A stretch of DNA of 64,000 bases from Sporosarcina sp. FSL K6-1522 (GTDB lineage Bacteria; Bacillota; Bacilli; Bacillales_A; Planococcaceae): contig NZ_CP152019.1 of assembly GCF_038622445.1 (NCBI RefSeq), positions 3,198,501-3,262,500 on the forward strand, given 5' to 3'. Positions 18,516-27,196 of the stretch are shown here, in pieces. The position numbers and the translations under genes are program-made. The notes under the pieces were generated by a model. It saw nothing but the letters and a program-made list of their open reading frames with translations, had not been told where the DNA came from and ran no database searches. The stretch's first letter is position 1; every line of letters begins with the position of its first letter.

Positions 18516-19415
18516 TCAACGGACTAAACTGTTCCTTACAAGAAAGCGATTGTGAAATTTTAAAGGCACACCGATGCCATTCTTTTCCGCGTGGATATGT
18601 AAATGTGGTTCGCTCGTATTCCCCGTGTTCCCAACTTTACCAAGCAATTGCCCTGCTTCTACATGTACACCTTCTTGAACAGCTACACTTCCCTCTTGCA
18701 TATGTGCTAAATAAATTACGGTATCTTTCGCAATATCACACGTAAGCGCAACATAATTCCCTGTCGCATTTTTGGGATCTGCTTCAGGTGGTATTGAATC
18801 AATCAATCCATTCTCCATTCCGATAACAGTACCACCGCAAGGACTATAAATAGGATGACCAAAAATTTCGTATTTTTGTAGTGCTTTTGGATAGAGCCCT
18901 TTCGCACGTGTACCAACGGAGTTAAGCGCAAGAATATCTAACGCATATTGTTGCGGTTCATACGCCTGATGATAATTCATCTGCACATGATTACCGCCTT
19001 GCCCGATATAATACGTGCCTTCGTGTAACGGAAAATCTACCATAAGTGTTGTATCCTTTGTTGAATAACTCGTGAAGACGAAGGCGTTATATGCACCGAA
19101 TATGAGTAAGAGGAAACCGTGTACGCCCAATGTAAATTTTTGATTGTTCGAGTATTTCATGATAAAAGGAAGTCGTCGCGCTTTTTTCCACGAGAAAACA
19201 AGTGCCACAATGAGTAGCGCTAAAAGTAAAAATCGAAAATAGTAGCCAATCCAGCTCCAGGCACCTGATTGGAAAACCCATACGATAAAAAAAACAGTCG
19301 TCAATGCGTCCAACAACCATTCTAATCTCGTTTTAAACTTCACTTTCCAAAGCGTCCCTATAAATATAAGTGGCAAAACGAGTAACATCGCCACTGTAAA
19401 AATAATCGGTACCAT
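18516..19415 (-). CDS. Membrane-anchored M23-family peptidase-like protein
   Basis: 299 aa from the ATG at 19415 (site GAGGGGG). Four hydrophobic helices occupy about residues 1-120, then an extracellular LytM/M23 domain: QYALDI near 160, GHPIYSPCGGTVIG, NYVALTC, YLAHMQEGSV, GQLLGKVGNTGNTSEPHLHIH. The usual first zinc ligand (His in HxGxD) is not obvious, so the active site may be degenerate, although the HLHIH motif is intact. M23 enzymes cut peptidoglycan cross-links. It sits between LURP-one copy 2 and the 157-aa gene. Confidence 0.8.
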   Translation of the reverse strand: MVPIIFTVAMLLVLPLIFIGTLWKVKFKTRLEWLLDALTTVFFIVWVFQSGAWSWIGYYFRFLLLALLIVALVFSWKKARRLPFIMKYSNNQKFTLGVHGFLLLIFGAYNAFVFTSYSTKDTTLMVDFPLHEGTYYIGQGGNHVQMNYHQAYEPQQYALDILALNSVGTRAKGLYPKALQKYEIFGHPIYSPCGGTVIGMENGLIDSIPPEADPKNATGNYVALTCDIAKDTVIYLAHMQEGSVAVQEGVHVEAGQLLGKVGNTGNTSEPHLHIHAEKNGIGVPLKFHNRFLVRNSLVR

Positions 19416-19562
19416 AATAATCGTCCCCCTCAAAATATATTTGATAGCTTTATTTACGGCGAGAATTCAAATAAGTTTCAACTGTTACTAATCAAGAATA
19501 ATGCACCTATTTCCAAAACAACGCGTATTTCTTCCATCCATTCTAAGACCAGCGACTCACAC

Positions 19563-20036
19563 TCAACTACTCTTCCGCACCAACACCCGCTCCCCCGCCC
19601 TGGCATGTCCCAAATAATACGGATAGGCGACAACTTTATTGCGGTGGAAATATAAAATGTCCGCAGTACTCCTTTCATCAAAATGAAAGAGCTTTGGCAT
19701 TAAATACGAGGCGTTCATCAATCGTTTAGGAGTCTCTCTGAACATCTCCTGGTGAAGCGCGTGTGCTTCTAACACATTTTCACTATAGTAGAATGCGAAT
19801 CGATCTGGCTGTGTTGTTTGAGCGACGTACAGTTTGACTTTACCAATATCTAACTGATTTTGCATGACCATTTTCGAAATTGCCTCGTCGTCATAGTCGA
19901 TAACATCCAGCCGTTTGGAATCATCTTCCACTGTCACTTTGCCATTGCCAATTGCCCAAAAAATTCGGTGCGCCAAGTGAACCATGTCCATTTCAATGGC
20001 CAGCTGAAGTACTTCTTGTACAGAAACCATGTTCAC
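19563..20036 (-). CDS. Conserved protein of unknown function, coupled to the DnaB-like gene
   Basis: 157 aa. Its GTG start overlaps the stop of the helicase gene (GTGA); an ATG at 20030 is an alternative with a better distance to AAAGGA. No known domain recognised. Visible features: an N-terminal amphipathic part (VQEVLQLAIEMDMVHLAHRIF) and a basic, aromatic C-terminus (YPYYLGHARAGERVLVRK). Because it directly follows two replication genes it may be a third member of that module. A decayed copy of its C-terminus lies at 15691-15860. Confidence 0.65.
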   Translation of the reverse strand: MNMVSVQEVLQLAIEMDMVHLAHRIFWAIGNGKVTVEDDSKRLDVIDYDDEAISKMVMQNQLDIGKVKLYVAQTTQPDRFAFYYSENVLEAHALHQEMFRETPKRLMNASYLMPKLFHFDERSTADILYFHRNKVVAYPYYLGHARAGERVLVRKSS

Positions 20037-21307
20037 GCCATCCTTTCTCTCGTCCAGTCGATGTTGTGAAGAATCCCCGTTTCCTTCACATAACCCACAG
20101 TTGCTGTGCCTGTGGGGCCATTGCGATGTTTGGCAATCTGAATTTCAAGCAAGCCTGGTCTATCCGTCTCCTTATCGTAATAATCGTCGCGGTATAAAAA
20201 GCCGATAACATCCGCATCTTGTTCAATATTGCCCGAGTCGCGTAGATCGCTCATGACGGGGCGTTTGTTGTCACGGGTTTCGACACTGCGGTTCAGTTGG
20301 GACAGACAAACAACAGGGCAGTTAAATTCTTTCGCTATTTGCTTTAACTCGCTGCTAATTTGTCCTACGACTTCCGTCCGATTGTGGCTCGGGGTGTCGC
20401 CACGGATGATTTGCAAATAATCGATGAAGAGTATCGGTTTCAGTTTCGGCTCCGTATGCATGATTCTTCTAGCGGCGGCACGCATTTGGGACACGGTCAG
20501 CCCAGCGCGGTCATCGATATGAATATTCGCTTCACTTAACCTGCCGAGTGTCGGAAGCCAGTTCGACTTTTGCTTTTCAGTGAAATGTGTGTAAGGATTC
20601 CGCATGCGTAATCGATTATAGCCGCCTGTTATTGCGATGAATCGGTCAATCATCGAGGTTCTGCTCATTTCTAGCGAAAAGATGATGGGCTTATAGCCCG
20701 CTAATCCTGCATGGAGCGCAAAATGATTCAACGTGTCCGTCTTCCCCATCGACGGTCTCGCGGCAATGATAATTAATTCAGCAGGTTGAAAGCCATCAAG
20801 CAGTTTATCTAAGTCATTCAATCCTGTTGGCACACCTGGTGTATGCTGCACCTCTTCATAAGGTCTTTCCCCCATTTTCATCAAATCCATACTAATATTC
20901 GTTTCGATTCCTGCATTGCCCTCCTTTTCCAACTCCTCAAACGCTTGTTGAATCATACCGATTTCCCAATCCTCTTCCTTCGCTTGTATAAGGATTCTAT
21001 TTTTCACACGGTTTTTCCATGCTTCGCACATCATGTCCACATAACGGTCAAACTTCGTCGGGTTTGCAAAATGCGTTAATTCCGCCAAGTAATTCGCACC
21101 ACCAAGCGCAGCGGGCTCCATCATCGTCAGTAACGTCACAAAGTCGACGGGACGCCCTTTCGCCAGTAATGCTTGCATACAACCAAAAATATTTTTATGA
21201 ATATGACTGAGGAAAAAATCTTGTTTCACAGCACCGTCGACGATTAAATAATTCTCCGTCAACATCGACCCCAACACACTTTTTTCAATTTGCTCATGAC
21301 GTTCCAT
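20033..21307 (-). CDS. DnaB-like replicative helicase (phage-type)
   Basis: 424 aa. N-terminal DnaB domain (about residues 1-100, EKSVLGSMLTENYL), then a RecA-like helicase domain: Walker A ARPSMGKT at about 183-190, Walker B ILFIDYLQII, the VVCLSQLNRSVE motif and the arginine-finger segment AKHRNGPTG. It unwinds DNA ahead of the fork as a hexameric ring. Slightly shorter than housekeeping DnaB (about 450 aa) and paired with a DnaD-like gene, so it looks like a prophage or plasmid replication helicase kept on the chromosome. ATG with GGGAGG. Confidence 0.9.
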   Translation of the reverse strand: MERHEQIEKSVLGSMLTENYLIVDGAVKQDFFLSHIHKNIFGCMQALLAKGRPVDFVTLLTMMEPAALGGANYLAELTHFANPTKFDRYVDMMCEAWKNRVKNRILIQAKEEDWEIGMIQQAFEELEKEGNAGIETNISMDLMKMGERPYEEVQHTPGVPTGLNDLDKLLDGFQPAELIIIAARPSMGKTDTLNHFALHAGLAGYKPIIFSLEMSRTSMIDRFIAITGGYNRLRMRNPYTHFTEKQKSNWLPTLGRLSEANIHIDDRAGLTVSQMRAAARRIMHTEPKLKPILFIDYLQIIRGDTPSHNRTEVVGQISSELKQIAKEFNCPVVCLSQLNRSVETRDNKRPVMSDLRDSGNIEQDADVIGFLYRDDYYDKETDRPGLLEIQIAKHRNGPTGTATVGYVKETGILHNIDWTRERMA

Positions 21308-21310
21308 CCG

Positions 21311-22096
21311 TTACGCCTCCCCTTTGCTAAAGTCTAATTCGAATGGCTTTGGTGGTCTGCTTGTAGGCAAGTCACTCCCTCGCGCTTCTTCCAAATAGTT
21401 TTCAAACTTCGTCGCATTGAATAACGTCGAAGGCCGTAAATACTTCTGCCAATGCGGATCACCCAGCCAGTGTTTCACCTTCGTATCAATAACCTTTTTG
21501 CAATCAGCCACTGTATACCCTTCGTGGAAACGCGCTGTTACGAATCGCGCCGTCGCCTTTGAAGACGCTTTGAATTGTTTGCTCGTTTTGTCATTCAAAT
21601 AATCAATAACAGACACAACGTCGAGGTCATGCTCGACAATATCTTTCTTAATACTCTTATTCTCTTTGGTTATTGCTAAGGGCATTTCGCCTTCTGTAGA
21701 GGGAGCAATTTGCATGTCCTCTTGGTCAGATGTTGCGATTGTCGATGGCGCAGATTGCTCTGTGGAAGCCGTCAAAAGTTGCAGCTTCGCATAATCAATG
21801 CGATACCATTTCGTCTTGTCCATTTTCATCCGATTGTACGAAGAAGTTGCAATGATATAGCCCTTATCCTCCAGCCTACGAATCGCTCGTTTAATCGTAT
21901 CGACCGACCAAAACGGGAATTCTTCGTTTTTCCACTCTTCATATGTTTTATAAACCCACTTATGCCCATCCCGAACATTCGTCGAGATGAGCGCCCTAAA
22001 ATGTAGTTGTTGGAGCACAATGGCCTCATTTAATCCCACTTGCATCGCGAGCGACGGAAGCACTTGAAGCGGCGACTCTTCTATTAATAAATTCAT
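21311..22096 (-). CDS. DnaD-like replication initiator / replisome organiser (phage type)
   Basis: 261 aa. N-terminal winged-helix segment (FWSVDTIKRAIRRLEDKGYI) and a C-terminal conserved phage replication domain (VIDYLNDKTSKQF ... YLRPSTLFNATKFENYL). In phages such proteins bind the origin and load the helicase. It is 3 bases upstream of the DnaB-like gene; the ATG has AAGGAGG. No terminase, capsid or integrase gene is visible in the window, so this is an isolated replication module. Confidence 0.85.
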   Translation of the reverse strand: MNLLIEESPLQVLPSLAMQVGLNEAIVLQQLHFRALISTNVRDGHKWVYKTYEEWKNEEFPFWSVDTIKRAIRRLEDKGYIIATSSYNRMKMDKTKWYRIDYAKLQLLTASTEQSAPSTIATSDQEDMQIAPSTEGEMPLAITKENKSIKKDIVEHDLDVVSVIDYLNDKTSKQFKASSKATARFVTARFHEGYTVADCKKVIDTKVKHWLGDPHWQKYLRPSTLFNATKFENYLEEARGSDLPTSRPPKPFELDFSKGEA

Positions 22097-22263
22097 TATG
22101 AATCCTCCTTAGCGTCTTTTGCCTAGACGAATAATGCCTTTCACCCTTTATATAGAGTCGGCATGCGTAAAAGGATACAACCAAATCAAATTTATTTTTC
22201 ATAGCGTTCATCACGCAAAACCAACAGTGATTTCATGGCCGCATTGATTTCTTGAAAACGCAA

Positions 22264-22309
22264 AAAAAGGAATCCACTCGTTCAATATCGAACAGGTAGA
22301 CTCCTTTTT
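22264..22309 (-). terminator. Terminator behind the ureohydrolase gene
   Basis: Outer AAAAAGGA/TCCTTTTT and inner GTTC/GAAC pairings with mismatches between, followed on the minus strand by a T-run. It lies 47 bases past the stop of the gene at 22356-23351. Confidence 0.7.
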
Positions 22310-22355
22310 GGTAGTAACGATTTTAATGATTTAAAACAATTTCAATCCTGTAATT

Positions 22356-23351
22356 TTATAATTGAGCCGAAAGTTCTTTTTCGCGTTCTTTCTTTTTCTT
22401 TTTCTCTTTCTCTTTTAAAACATAGCTCAGTAAATCCAATGAGATGCGTGCAGCCACTTGCCCCGTTATGCCAGTAGGATCATAAGGGGGAGCAACTTCT
22501 ACGATATCAAAACCAATGACATTCCCCCTTTTTGCAATTCCCTCCAATAACTCATTCACTTCATCATAGAGCAGACCACCAGGGGATGGTGTTCCTGTTC
22601 CAGGCGCTATGGAAGGATCAAGACCATCTATGTCGATAGTTACATAATATTTTTCACCTGCTGGAATTAGCTCTAATAATTGCTCTAACCCCATTTTTCT
22701 CATCTTGCGCGGAGATACGATAACGCTGCCATATTCTCTCGCCGCGTCAACGTCTTCTTTTTTACTACTGCTAATACCACGGATACCAAATTGGAATATT
22801 TTCTGTACATGATCCAACTCAGATAAACGACGAATACAGTTTCCGTGGCCATAACGCATACCCGAACGGTGATCAGCCCAATCTAAATGGGCATCGATTT
22901 GAATCACATGAAATGGACCTAATTCCTCTAGTCCCTTTCCAACTGCCGCCGTGATGGAATGATCCCCTCCTAATACGACAGGCATGGCGCCTTTGGAAAC
23001 TATTTTTCGGATTGCCTCTTCTGTGTTGTCATGACATTGCATAATATCCCCATGCACCATATCAACATCGCCACAATCTACAACTTTCCAATCTGGACCA
23101 AGATACATGGTATCGTTTTCAATATCATAAGCACCCTCAAGTCCAAAACTGTACAATGTAGAACCTTCGCGAATGCCCCTTGGCCCCATTCTTGCACCGG
23201 ATTTCCATTGTGTCCCCATATCATTTGGTACACCGATTACCGCTACATCCGCATCCAATTGATTAAGATCAGGGCATACGGGGTATTTCCCGAATGTACT
23301 AATTCCAGTAAAAGGTAAGTTCAGAATTTGTTTCTCGCTAGGTTTGACCAT
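22356..23351 (-). CDS. speB: Ureohydrolase (agmatinase / guanidinobutyrase family)
   Basis: 331 aa. All manganese-binding motifs of the arginase superfamily are present: GGDHSITAAVGKGL, QIDAHLDWADH and TIDIDGLDPSIAPGTGTPSPGG. It hydrolyses a guanidino compound to urea and the amine. Agmatine is the usual annotation, but guanidinobutyrate, guanidinopropionate or a related guanidino substrate is possible because the gene follows an MFS transporter and a sigma-54 activator, a catabolic arrangement. The C-terminus carries an odd, highly charged tail (KEKEKKKKKEREKEL). ATG with GAGGAGG. Confidence 0.85.
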   Translation of the reverse strand: MVKPSEKQILNLPFTGISTFGKYPVCPDLNQLDADVAVIGVPNDMGTQWKSGARMGPRGIREGSTLYSFGLEGAYDIENDTMYLGPDWKVVDCGDVDMVHGDIMQCHDNTEEAIRKIVSKGAMPVVLGGDHSITAAVGKGLEELGPFHVIQIDAHLDWADHRSGMRYGHGNCIRRLSELDHVQKIFQFGIRGISSSKKEDVDAAREYGSVIVSPRKMRKMGLEQLLELIPAGEKYYVTIDIDGLDPSIAPGTGTPSPGGLLYDEVNELLEGIAKRGNVIGFDIVEVAPPYDPTGITGQVAARISLDLLSYVLKEKEKKKKKEREKELSAQL

Positions 23352-23458
23352 TGTTATTTCCTCCTCATGTATCCTTCAATTTTGTTAAAAATAATGCACT
23401 AAACTATATTGCAATTTTCGTGCCAATTAATATCTTTAAACTTTCACTTGGAAAGTTT

Positions 23459-24865
23459 TCATCCTACTTTGATTGCCTGTACAGGCTTTGCCCTTACTTC
23501 TTCTGGTTGAATGGTTTTCGATACAAAGATCAAAGCCGGAACAGCAAAAACTAAATTGACTAAGATTCCGATGGTAGCTGCAACATGAATACTACCGATA
23601 GCCACCAAAACCCCATACACAGCTGTTGAAATGGCGATTCCGAAAGAGAATCCCAATGAGCTAGCCATTTTGTAAATGCCCGAGGCTACGCCCACTTTGT
23701 CATCGGCAATATTCGTGACAGCGGTATCGATTGAAGGTGTTGCATACATTCCAAGGCCAATGCCGGAAATTAGAAAGCCAGCAAATACGACAATGATATA
23801 AATGAAATCTGGCAAAAATGTCATAGCAGTCATACTCATGCCTATAGAAGCGATGAATGTGGCCCAAAGCATTGGCTTTCTTGGCCCCATTTTTTGAAGC
23901 ATTTTCTCCCCAACTCGAATCATGACAACCACAGCAATGACGTTGCCGATGGTAAGTAACCCCGTTTGAAAGGAAGTAAATCCCCTTGCCAATTGAATAT
24001 ACGTATTGGCCACAACGACCGTGGCTGCAATACCATTTTGTAAGAAGTTTGATACAACAGCCCCCGTGTATGCTTTTGTTTTAAAAAGGGTAAAGTCGAT
24101 AAACTGATTCTTCTTTTGTCTTTCAACCACAAAGAATAAGACAGTTGTTACTAAGGCGCCCCCAATGAGTCCAATGGTTAACGGACTTGTCCATCCAAAA
24201 TCTTGGCCGCGTGTAACAATCAAATTGAACATCAACATCACAGCAATGAAAAGAAAAAAACCGGTAAAGTCAAATCGTTCTTTGCTTTGCTCACTTGCCT
24301 TGCTTTCTTGAATGTTCCTTAGTAAAAACATCGATAAGAGGGCAATGCCAATGGAAAAAACAAAAATCCATCTCCATCCCATATACGTAGCAATCGCACC
24401 ACCGACTAAGGCGGTTGAACCTCCTCCCCCCCACGACCCGAAGGACCAATAACTAAGGGCGCGCTGTCTGTCTTTTCCGTCAAAAGCTGACTTCACTAAG
24501 GCAATGGTGGCTGGCATAATGCACGCAGCTGAAATACCTTGAATCACACGGCCAACAATTAATAAGGTGGCGCTTTGTGAAATAATAATTAACAAACAGC
24601 CAATAATATTAAGTGTTAGTCCGACAAAGGTTAATTTCTTACGCCCTGCTTGATCAGAAATTCCGCCAGCTGCCACAATAAAAAGACCAGAAAATAGTGA
24701 AGTTAAACTTGTAGCGATGTTTAGAGTTCCAAGCGAAACCCCCAAATCTTTTTGCATGGCAGGAATAATATTAATCATAGATTGGGCAAACAACCAAAAT
24801 GTAAGGACAGCAAGAACGATACCGACAATAAACTTATTCGTACCCTGATTACTTTCTCCCATCAT
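23459..24865 (-). CDS. MFS transporter, DHA2-like
   Basis: 468 aa with 13-14 predicted membrane helices. MFS motif A-like GGISDQAGRKKLTF in the loop after helix 2 and a motif C-like ALVGGAIATYMGWRWIF. The subfamily is known for drug/proton antiport, but in this position, directly upstream of a ureohydrolase and behind a sigma-54 promoter, it more probably moves the guanidino substrate or its product. Two adjacent ATG codons follow GGAGGAAT. It is 107 bases upstream of the hydrolase gene, likely one transcript. Confidence 0.85.
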   Translation of the reverse strand: MMGESNQGTNKFIVGIVLAVLTFWLFAQSMINIIPAMQKDLGVSLGTLNIATSLTSLFSGLFIVAAGGISDQAGRKKLTFVGLTLNIIGCLLIIISQSATLLIVGRVIQGISAACIMPATIALVKSAFDGKDRQRALSYWSFGSWGGGGSTALVGGAIATYMGWRWIFVFSIGIALLSMFLLRNIQESKASEQSKERFDFTGFFLFIAVMLMFNLIVTRGQDFGWTSPLTIGLIGGALVTTVLFFVVERQKKNQFIDFTLFKTKAYTGAVVSNFLQNGIAATVVVANTYIQLARGFTSFQTGLLTIGNVIAVVVMIRVGEKMLQKMGPRKPMLWATFIASIGMSMTAMTFLPDFIYIIVVFAGFLISGIGLGMYATPSIDTAVTNIADDKVGVASGIYKMASSLGFSFGIAISTAVYGVLVAIGSIHVAATIGILVNLVFAVPALIFVSKTIQPEEVRAKPVQAIKVG

Positions 24866-24957
24866 ATTCCTCCTCCGTTATTTGTAACAGACCCATTAAA
24901 GCGCTTTCATTCCCTTTCAGGAAATTACACCCGTATTTCGGGATACACTTTAATAAT

Positions 24958-24973
24958 TGCAACTTCCATGCCA
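24958..24973 (-). promoter_or_regulatory. Sigma-54 (RpoN/SigL) promoter for the transporter-ureohydrolase operon
   Basis: On the minus strand TGGCATGGAAGTTGCA fits the consensus TGGCAC-N5-TTGCW with the -24 GG and -12 GC separated by exactly 10 bases. It lies about 93 bases upstream of the MFS start, and the gene upstream of it encodes a sigma-54 activator. The 110 bases between it and that gene are available for activator binding. Confidence 0.85.
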
Positions 24974-25116
24974 GTCTGAAGTCTAATGGAGGATTGCCAG
25001 CGTTACCCAGTACAGATTATCATTGTAACCTTCTTATTACCGTGATCATTTGTGTAAATGCTACTTTTTGGAACCATTTTATATAGTCGCTTATACTAAT
25101 AGTTAGTCAAGAATGA

Positions 25117-26484
25117 CTATAGCCCATGAAGATATTTTTGTATTTTTCGGTTTGCGGTCGATTGACTAATGCCTAATCTTTTAGCTAATTTAATGCTGCT
25201 GGGATATTGCTTGAATAACCTGATAATAAACTCCCTTTCTACGCTTTCTAAATACTCATTCAAAGTCATATCATGCTGCCCCCTTTTCGCTAATCCTCCA
25301 TGTGTAGGGTCTTCAATGTCCTCAATGTTAATTTCATTGGACTCTGTCGTAATAATGACTTTCTCAATAAAGTTACGCAACTCCCTGACGTTTCCTGGCC
25401 ATTCCTGTTGGCTAATCCAAGCAACCATCTCCGGCGTAAAGTGCTTATCCATTCCATACTTCGTATTGAATTCTTCTTGCATTTCATAAATTAAAGGAAG
25501 CATTTCCTCCCTGCGTTCTCTTAGAGGAGGAATCGTTAGTTTAACGACGTTAATGCGATAATATAAATCCTCTCTAAATTGTTTTTTTCGAATCATTTCC
25601 TCCAACTTTTGATTGGTCGCACAAATAATTCGGCATTTCATTTCAATTTTTTTACTTCCACCAACCCTCATAAAGGATTGGTTTTGTAAAATAGATAATA
25701 GCTTCACCTGAAGATTCATTGGGAGTTCGGCAATTTCATCAAGAAATAAAGTTCCCTCACCGGCGCTTTCAAAATAGCCTTTCTTTCCTCCCTTTTTTGC
25801 ACCTGTAAAGGCGCCATCATCATATCCAAATAATTCAGATTCAATAAGAGACTCCGGTATGGCACCGCAGTTTATTTCAATAAACGCTTCCTTTTTTCTC
25901 GGTGACATATCGTGAATCATTTGTGCCAGATAATTTTTACCTACTCCTGACTCTCCTTCTAACAAGACGGTAATGTCTAAATGTGCTACTTTGGATACGA
26001 CGTCAAAGACCTGTTCCATTTTGCTATTTTTCAAGAAAAAAGGACGAGAGTGGTGTTTTTTTAGCTCTGCTATTTCTTTCTGATATTGTTGTATGGCTTT
26101 TGCCACCTGTTCATTTTCCTTTTTCAAATATTCGAATTCTGTAATATCCCTAGAAAAACTAATCGCCCCAATCAATTTATTTGACTCATTAAAAATTGGA
26201 GACCCAGAAATAATCAGTTTTCTCTTGTTTTTTGTTTCTTGAATAATGGTTTCTTCTTTTTTATTTTTTAACACATTGGCAGTGATTGACGGAGAAAAAA
26301 CACCCTCTTTTTCTAATTGAAAGACATTCTGGCCAATCATTTTCTCATATGGAATCCCAAATAGACTTTCTGTGGATTGTCCGATATCTATAATGTTTCC
26401 TGTAGCGTCGGTAATGAAAATTTCATCAAAAGAATGCTTTAGTATTTGTTTTAAAAGAATATAGGCATTCTCTCTTAAATGCAT
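25117..26484 (-). CDS. Sigma-54-dependent transcriptional activator (PAS, AAA+, Fis HTH)
   Basis: 455 aa. N-terminal PAS sensor (about 10-125), AAA+ domain (Walker A GESGVGKNY, the sigma-54 contact loop GAFTGA, Walker B TLFLDEIAELP, ATNQKLEEM) and a C-terminal Fis-type helix-turn-helix (SIKLAKRLGISQSTANRKI). Such activators bind upstream and drive ATP-dependent melting by the RpoN holoenzyme. It is transcribed toward the transporter and ureohydrolase, whose promoter at 24958-24973 it most likely activates in response to a ligand sensed by PAS. ATG with GGGGGG. Confidence 0.93.
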   Translation of the reverse strand: MHLRENAYILLKQILKHSFDEIFITDATGNIIDIGQSTESLFGIPYEKMIGQNVFQLEKEGVFSPSITANVLKNKKEETIIQETKNKRKLIISGSPIFNESNKLIGAISFSRDITEFEYLKKENEQVAKAIQQYQKEIAELKKHHSRPFFLKNSKMEQVFDVVSKVAHLDITVLLEGESGVGKNYLAQMIHDMSPRKKEAFIEINCGAIPESLIESELFGYDDGAFTGAKKGGKKGYFESAGEGTLFLDEIAELPMNLQVKLLSILQNQSFMRVGGSKKIEMKCRIICATNQKLEEMIRKKQFREDLYYRINVVKLTIPPLRERREEMLPLIYEMQEEFNTKYGMDKHFTPEMVAWISQQEWPGNVRELRNFIEKVIITTESNEINIEDIEDPTHGGLAKRGQHDMTLNEYLESVEREFIIRLFKQYPSSIKLAKRLGISQSTANRKIQKYLHGL

Positions 26485-26662
26485 ACTAATCCCCCCTAGT
26501 CATCATTGATTATACACTATTCAGAAGAGACTATAAATTCGAATATTATTTCATTTCAGGCAAAATGGCTGCTTTGATTGCCAAAATGCTATGGAGAAAT
26601 GGAGTGCTTCTTCTAAAGGTTTGATTAGCTAAGAGAATGGAGTGTTCACGATTCAGGTTGAA

Positions 26663-26701
26663 CCCTCCAAAGAACAGGGAGAAGTCTTGTTCTTTGGAGG
26701 G
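26663..26701. repeat. Strong 14-bp hairpin of unknown role
   Basis: CCCTCCAAAGAACA pairs with TGTTCTTTGGAGGG around an 11-base loop. No T-run follows. It lies in 26485-26876, which carries no gene that I can support. It could be a terminator relic or an RNA leader structure. Confidence 0.55.
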
Positions 26702-26876
26702 GGGACATTTGTGCCTATCGCCTGCATGTTTATTTTGAGAGGAAAAGTTTGAGAGCTAATGGAATAAATTATCACTCGCATATGATATTGCGAAGAATGT
26801 TTGGGAGGAATAAATCCACACTTTGAAAAGTCCTTGTCTACAACAAAATGGTCCCAAGGGTAGTATGTACAACTAG

Positions 26877-27092
26877 TTAATTGCTAATATATTTCTCAAA
26901 CATATCCCCAAAGTCTTTGATGTGGTATTGGTCACGAACAGCCGTTAACCAGGGGAAACCAAACTCGGTCATCCGAGGACATTGATCTTGAAAATACGCG
27001 CCGTCTTTTGTTTCAAATGTTAAGGAATCCATTCCTATCGCGCTAGTCGAGGTCGTTTCATCTGGACATTCAGCAAAATCTCGCTCTTTATG
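26877..27092 (-). pseudogene. C-terminal fragment of an unknown protein
   Basis: 72 codons open after a stop, with no start codon or ribosome binding site at the front; the only ATG codons are internal. The sequence (CPDETTSTSAIGMDSL, YFQDQCPRMTEFGFPWLT, IKDFGDMFEKYISN) has a normal protein composition. It appears to be the tail of a gene whose front was replaced by the bioY promoter region. Family not recognised. Confidence 0.45.
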
Positions 27093-27138
27093 TTAACATT
27101 TTAGAAAATCGAGTTGACTATTATGAAGAACTTATACT
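27091..27138 (+). promoter_or_regulatory. bioY promoter overlapped by a BirA-like operator
   Basis: TGTTAAC (27091-27097), 15 bases, then GTTGACT (27113-27119) fits the biotin repressor box TGTTAAC-N14/15-GTTAACA with two mismatches. The right half-site overlaps a -35 (TTGACT); a -10-like TACAAT follows at an 18-base spacing. A further palindrome AGGTTAACCT (27169-27178) lies just before the ribosome binding site. Confidence 0.55.
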
Positions 27139-27196
27139 ACAATAAATGAGTAAACAAAACAAATTAAAAGGTTAACCTAAGGAGAGAATTCACAAA

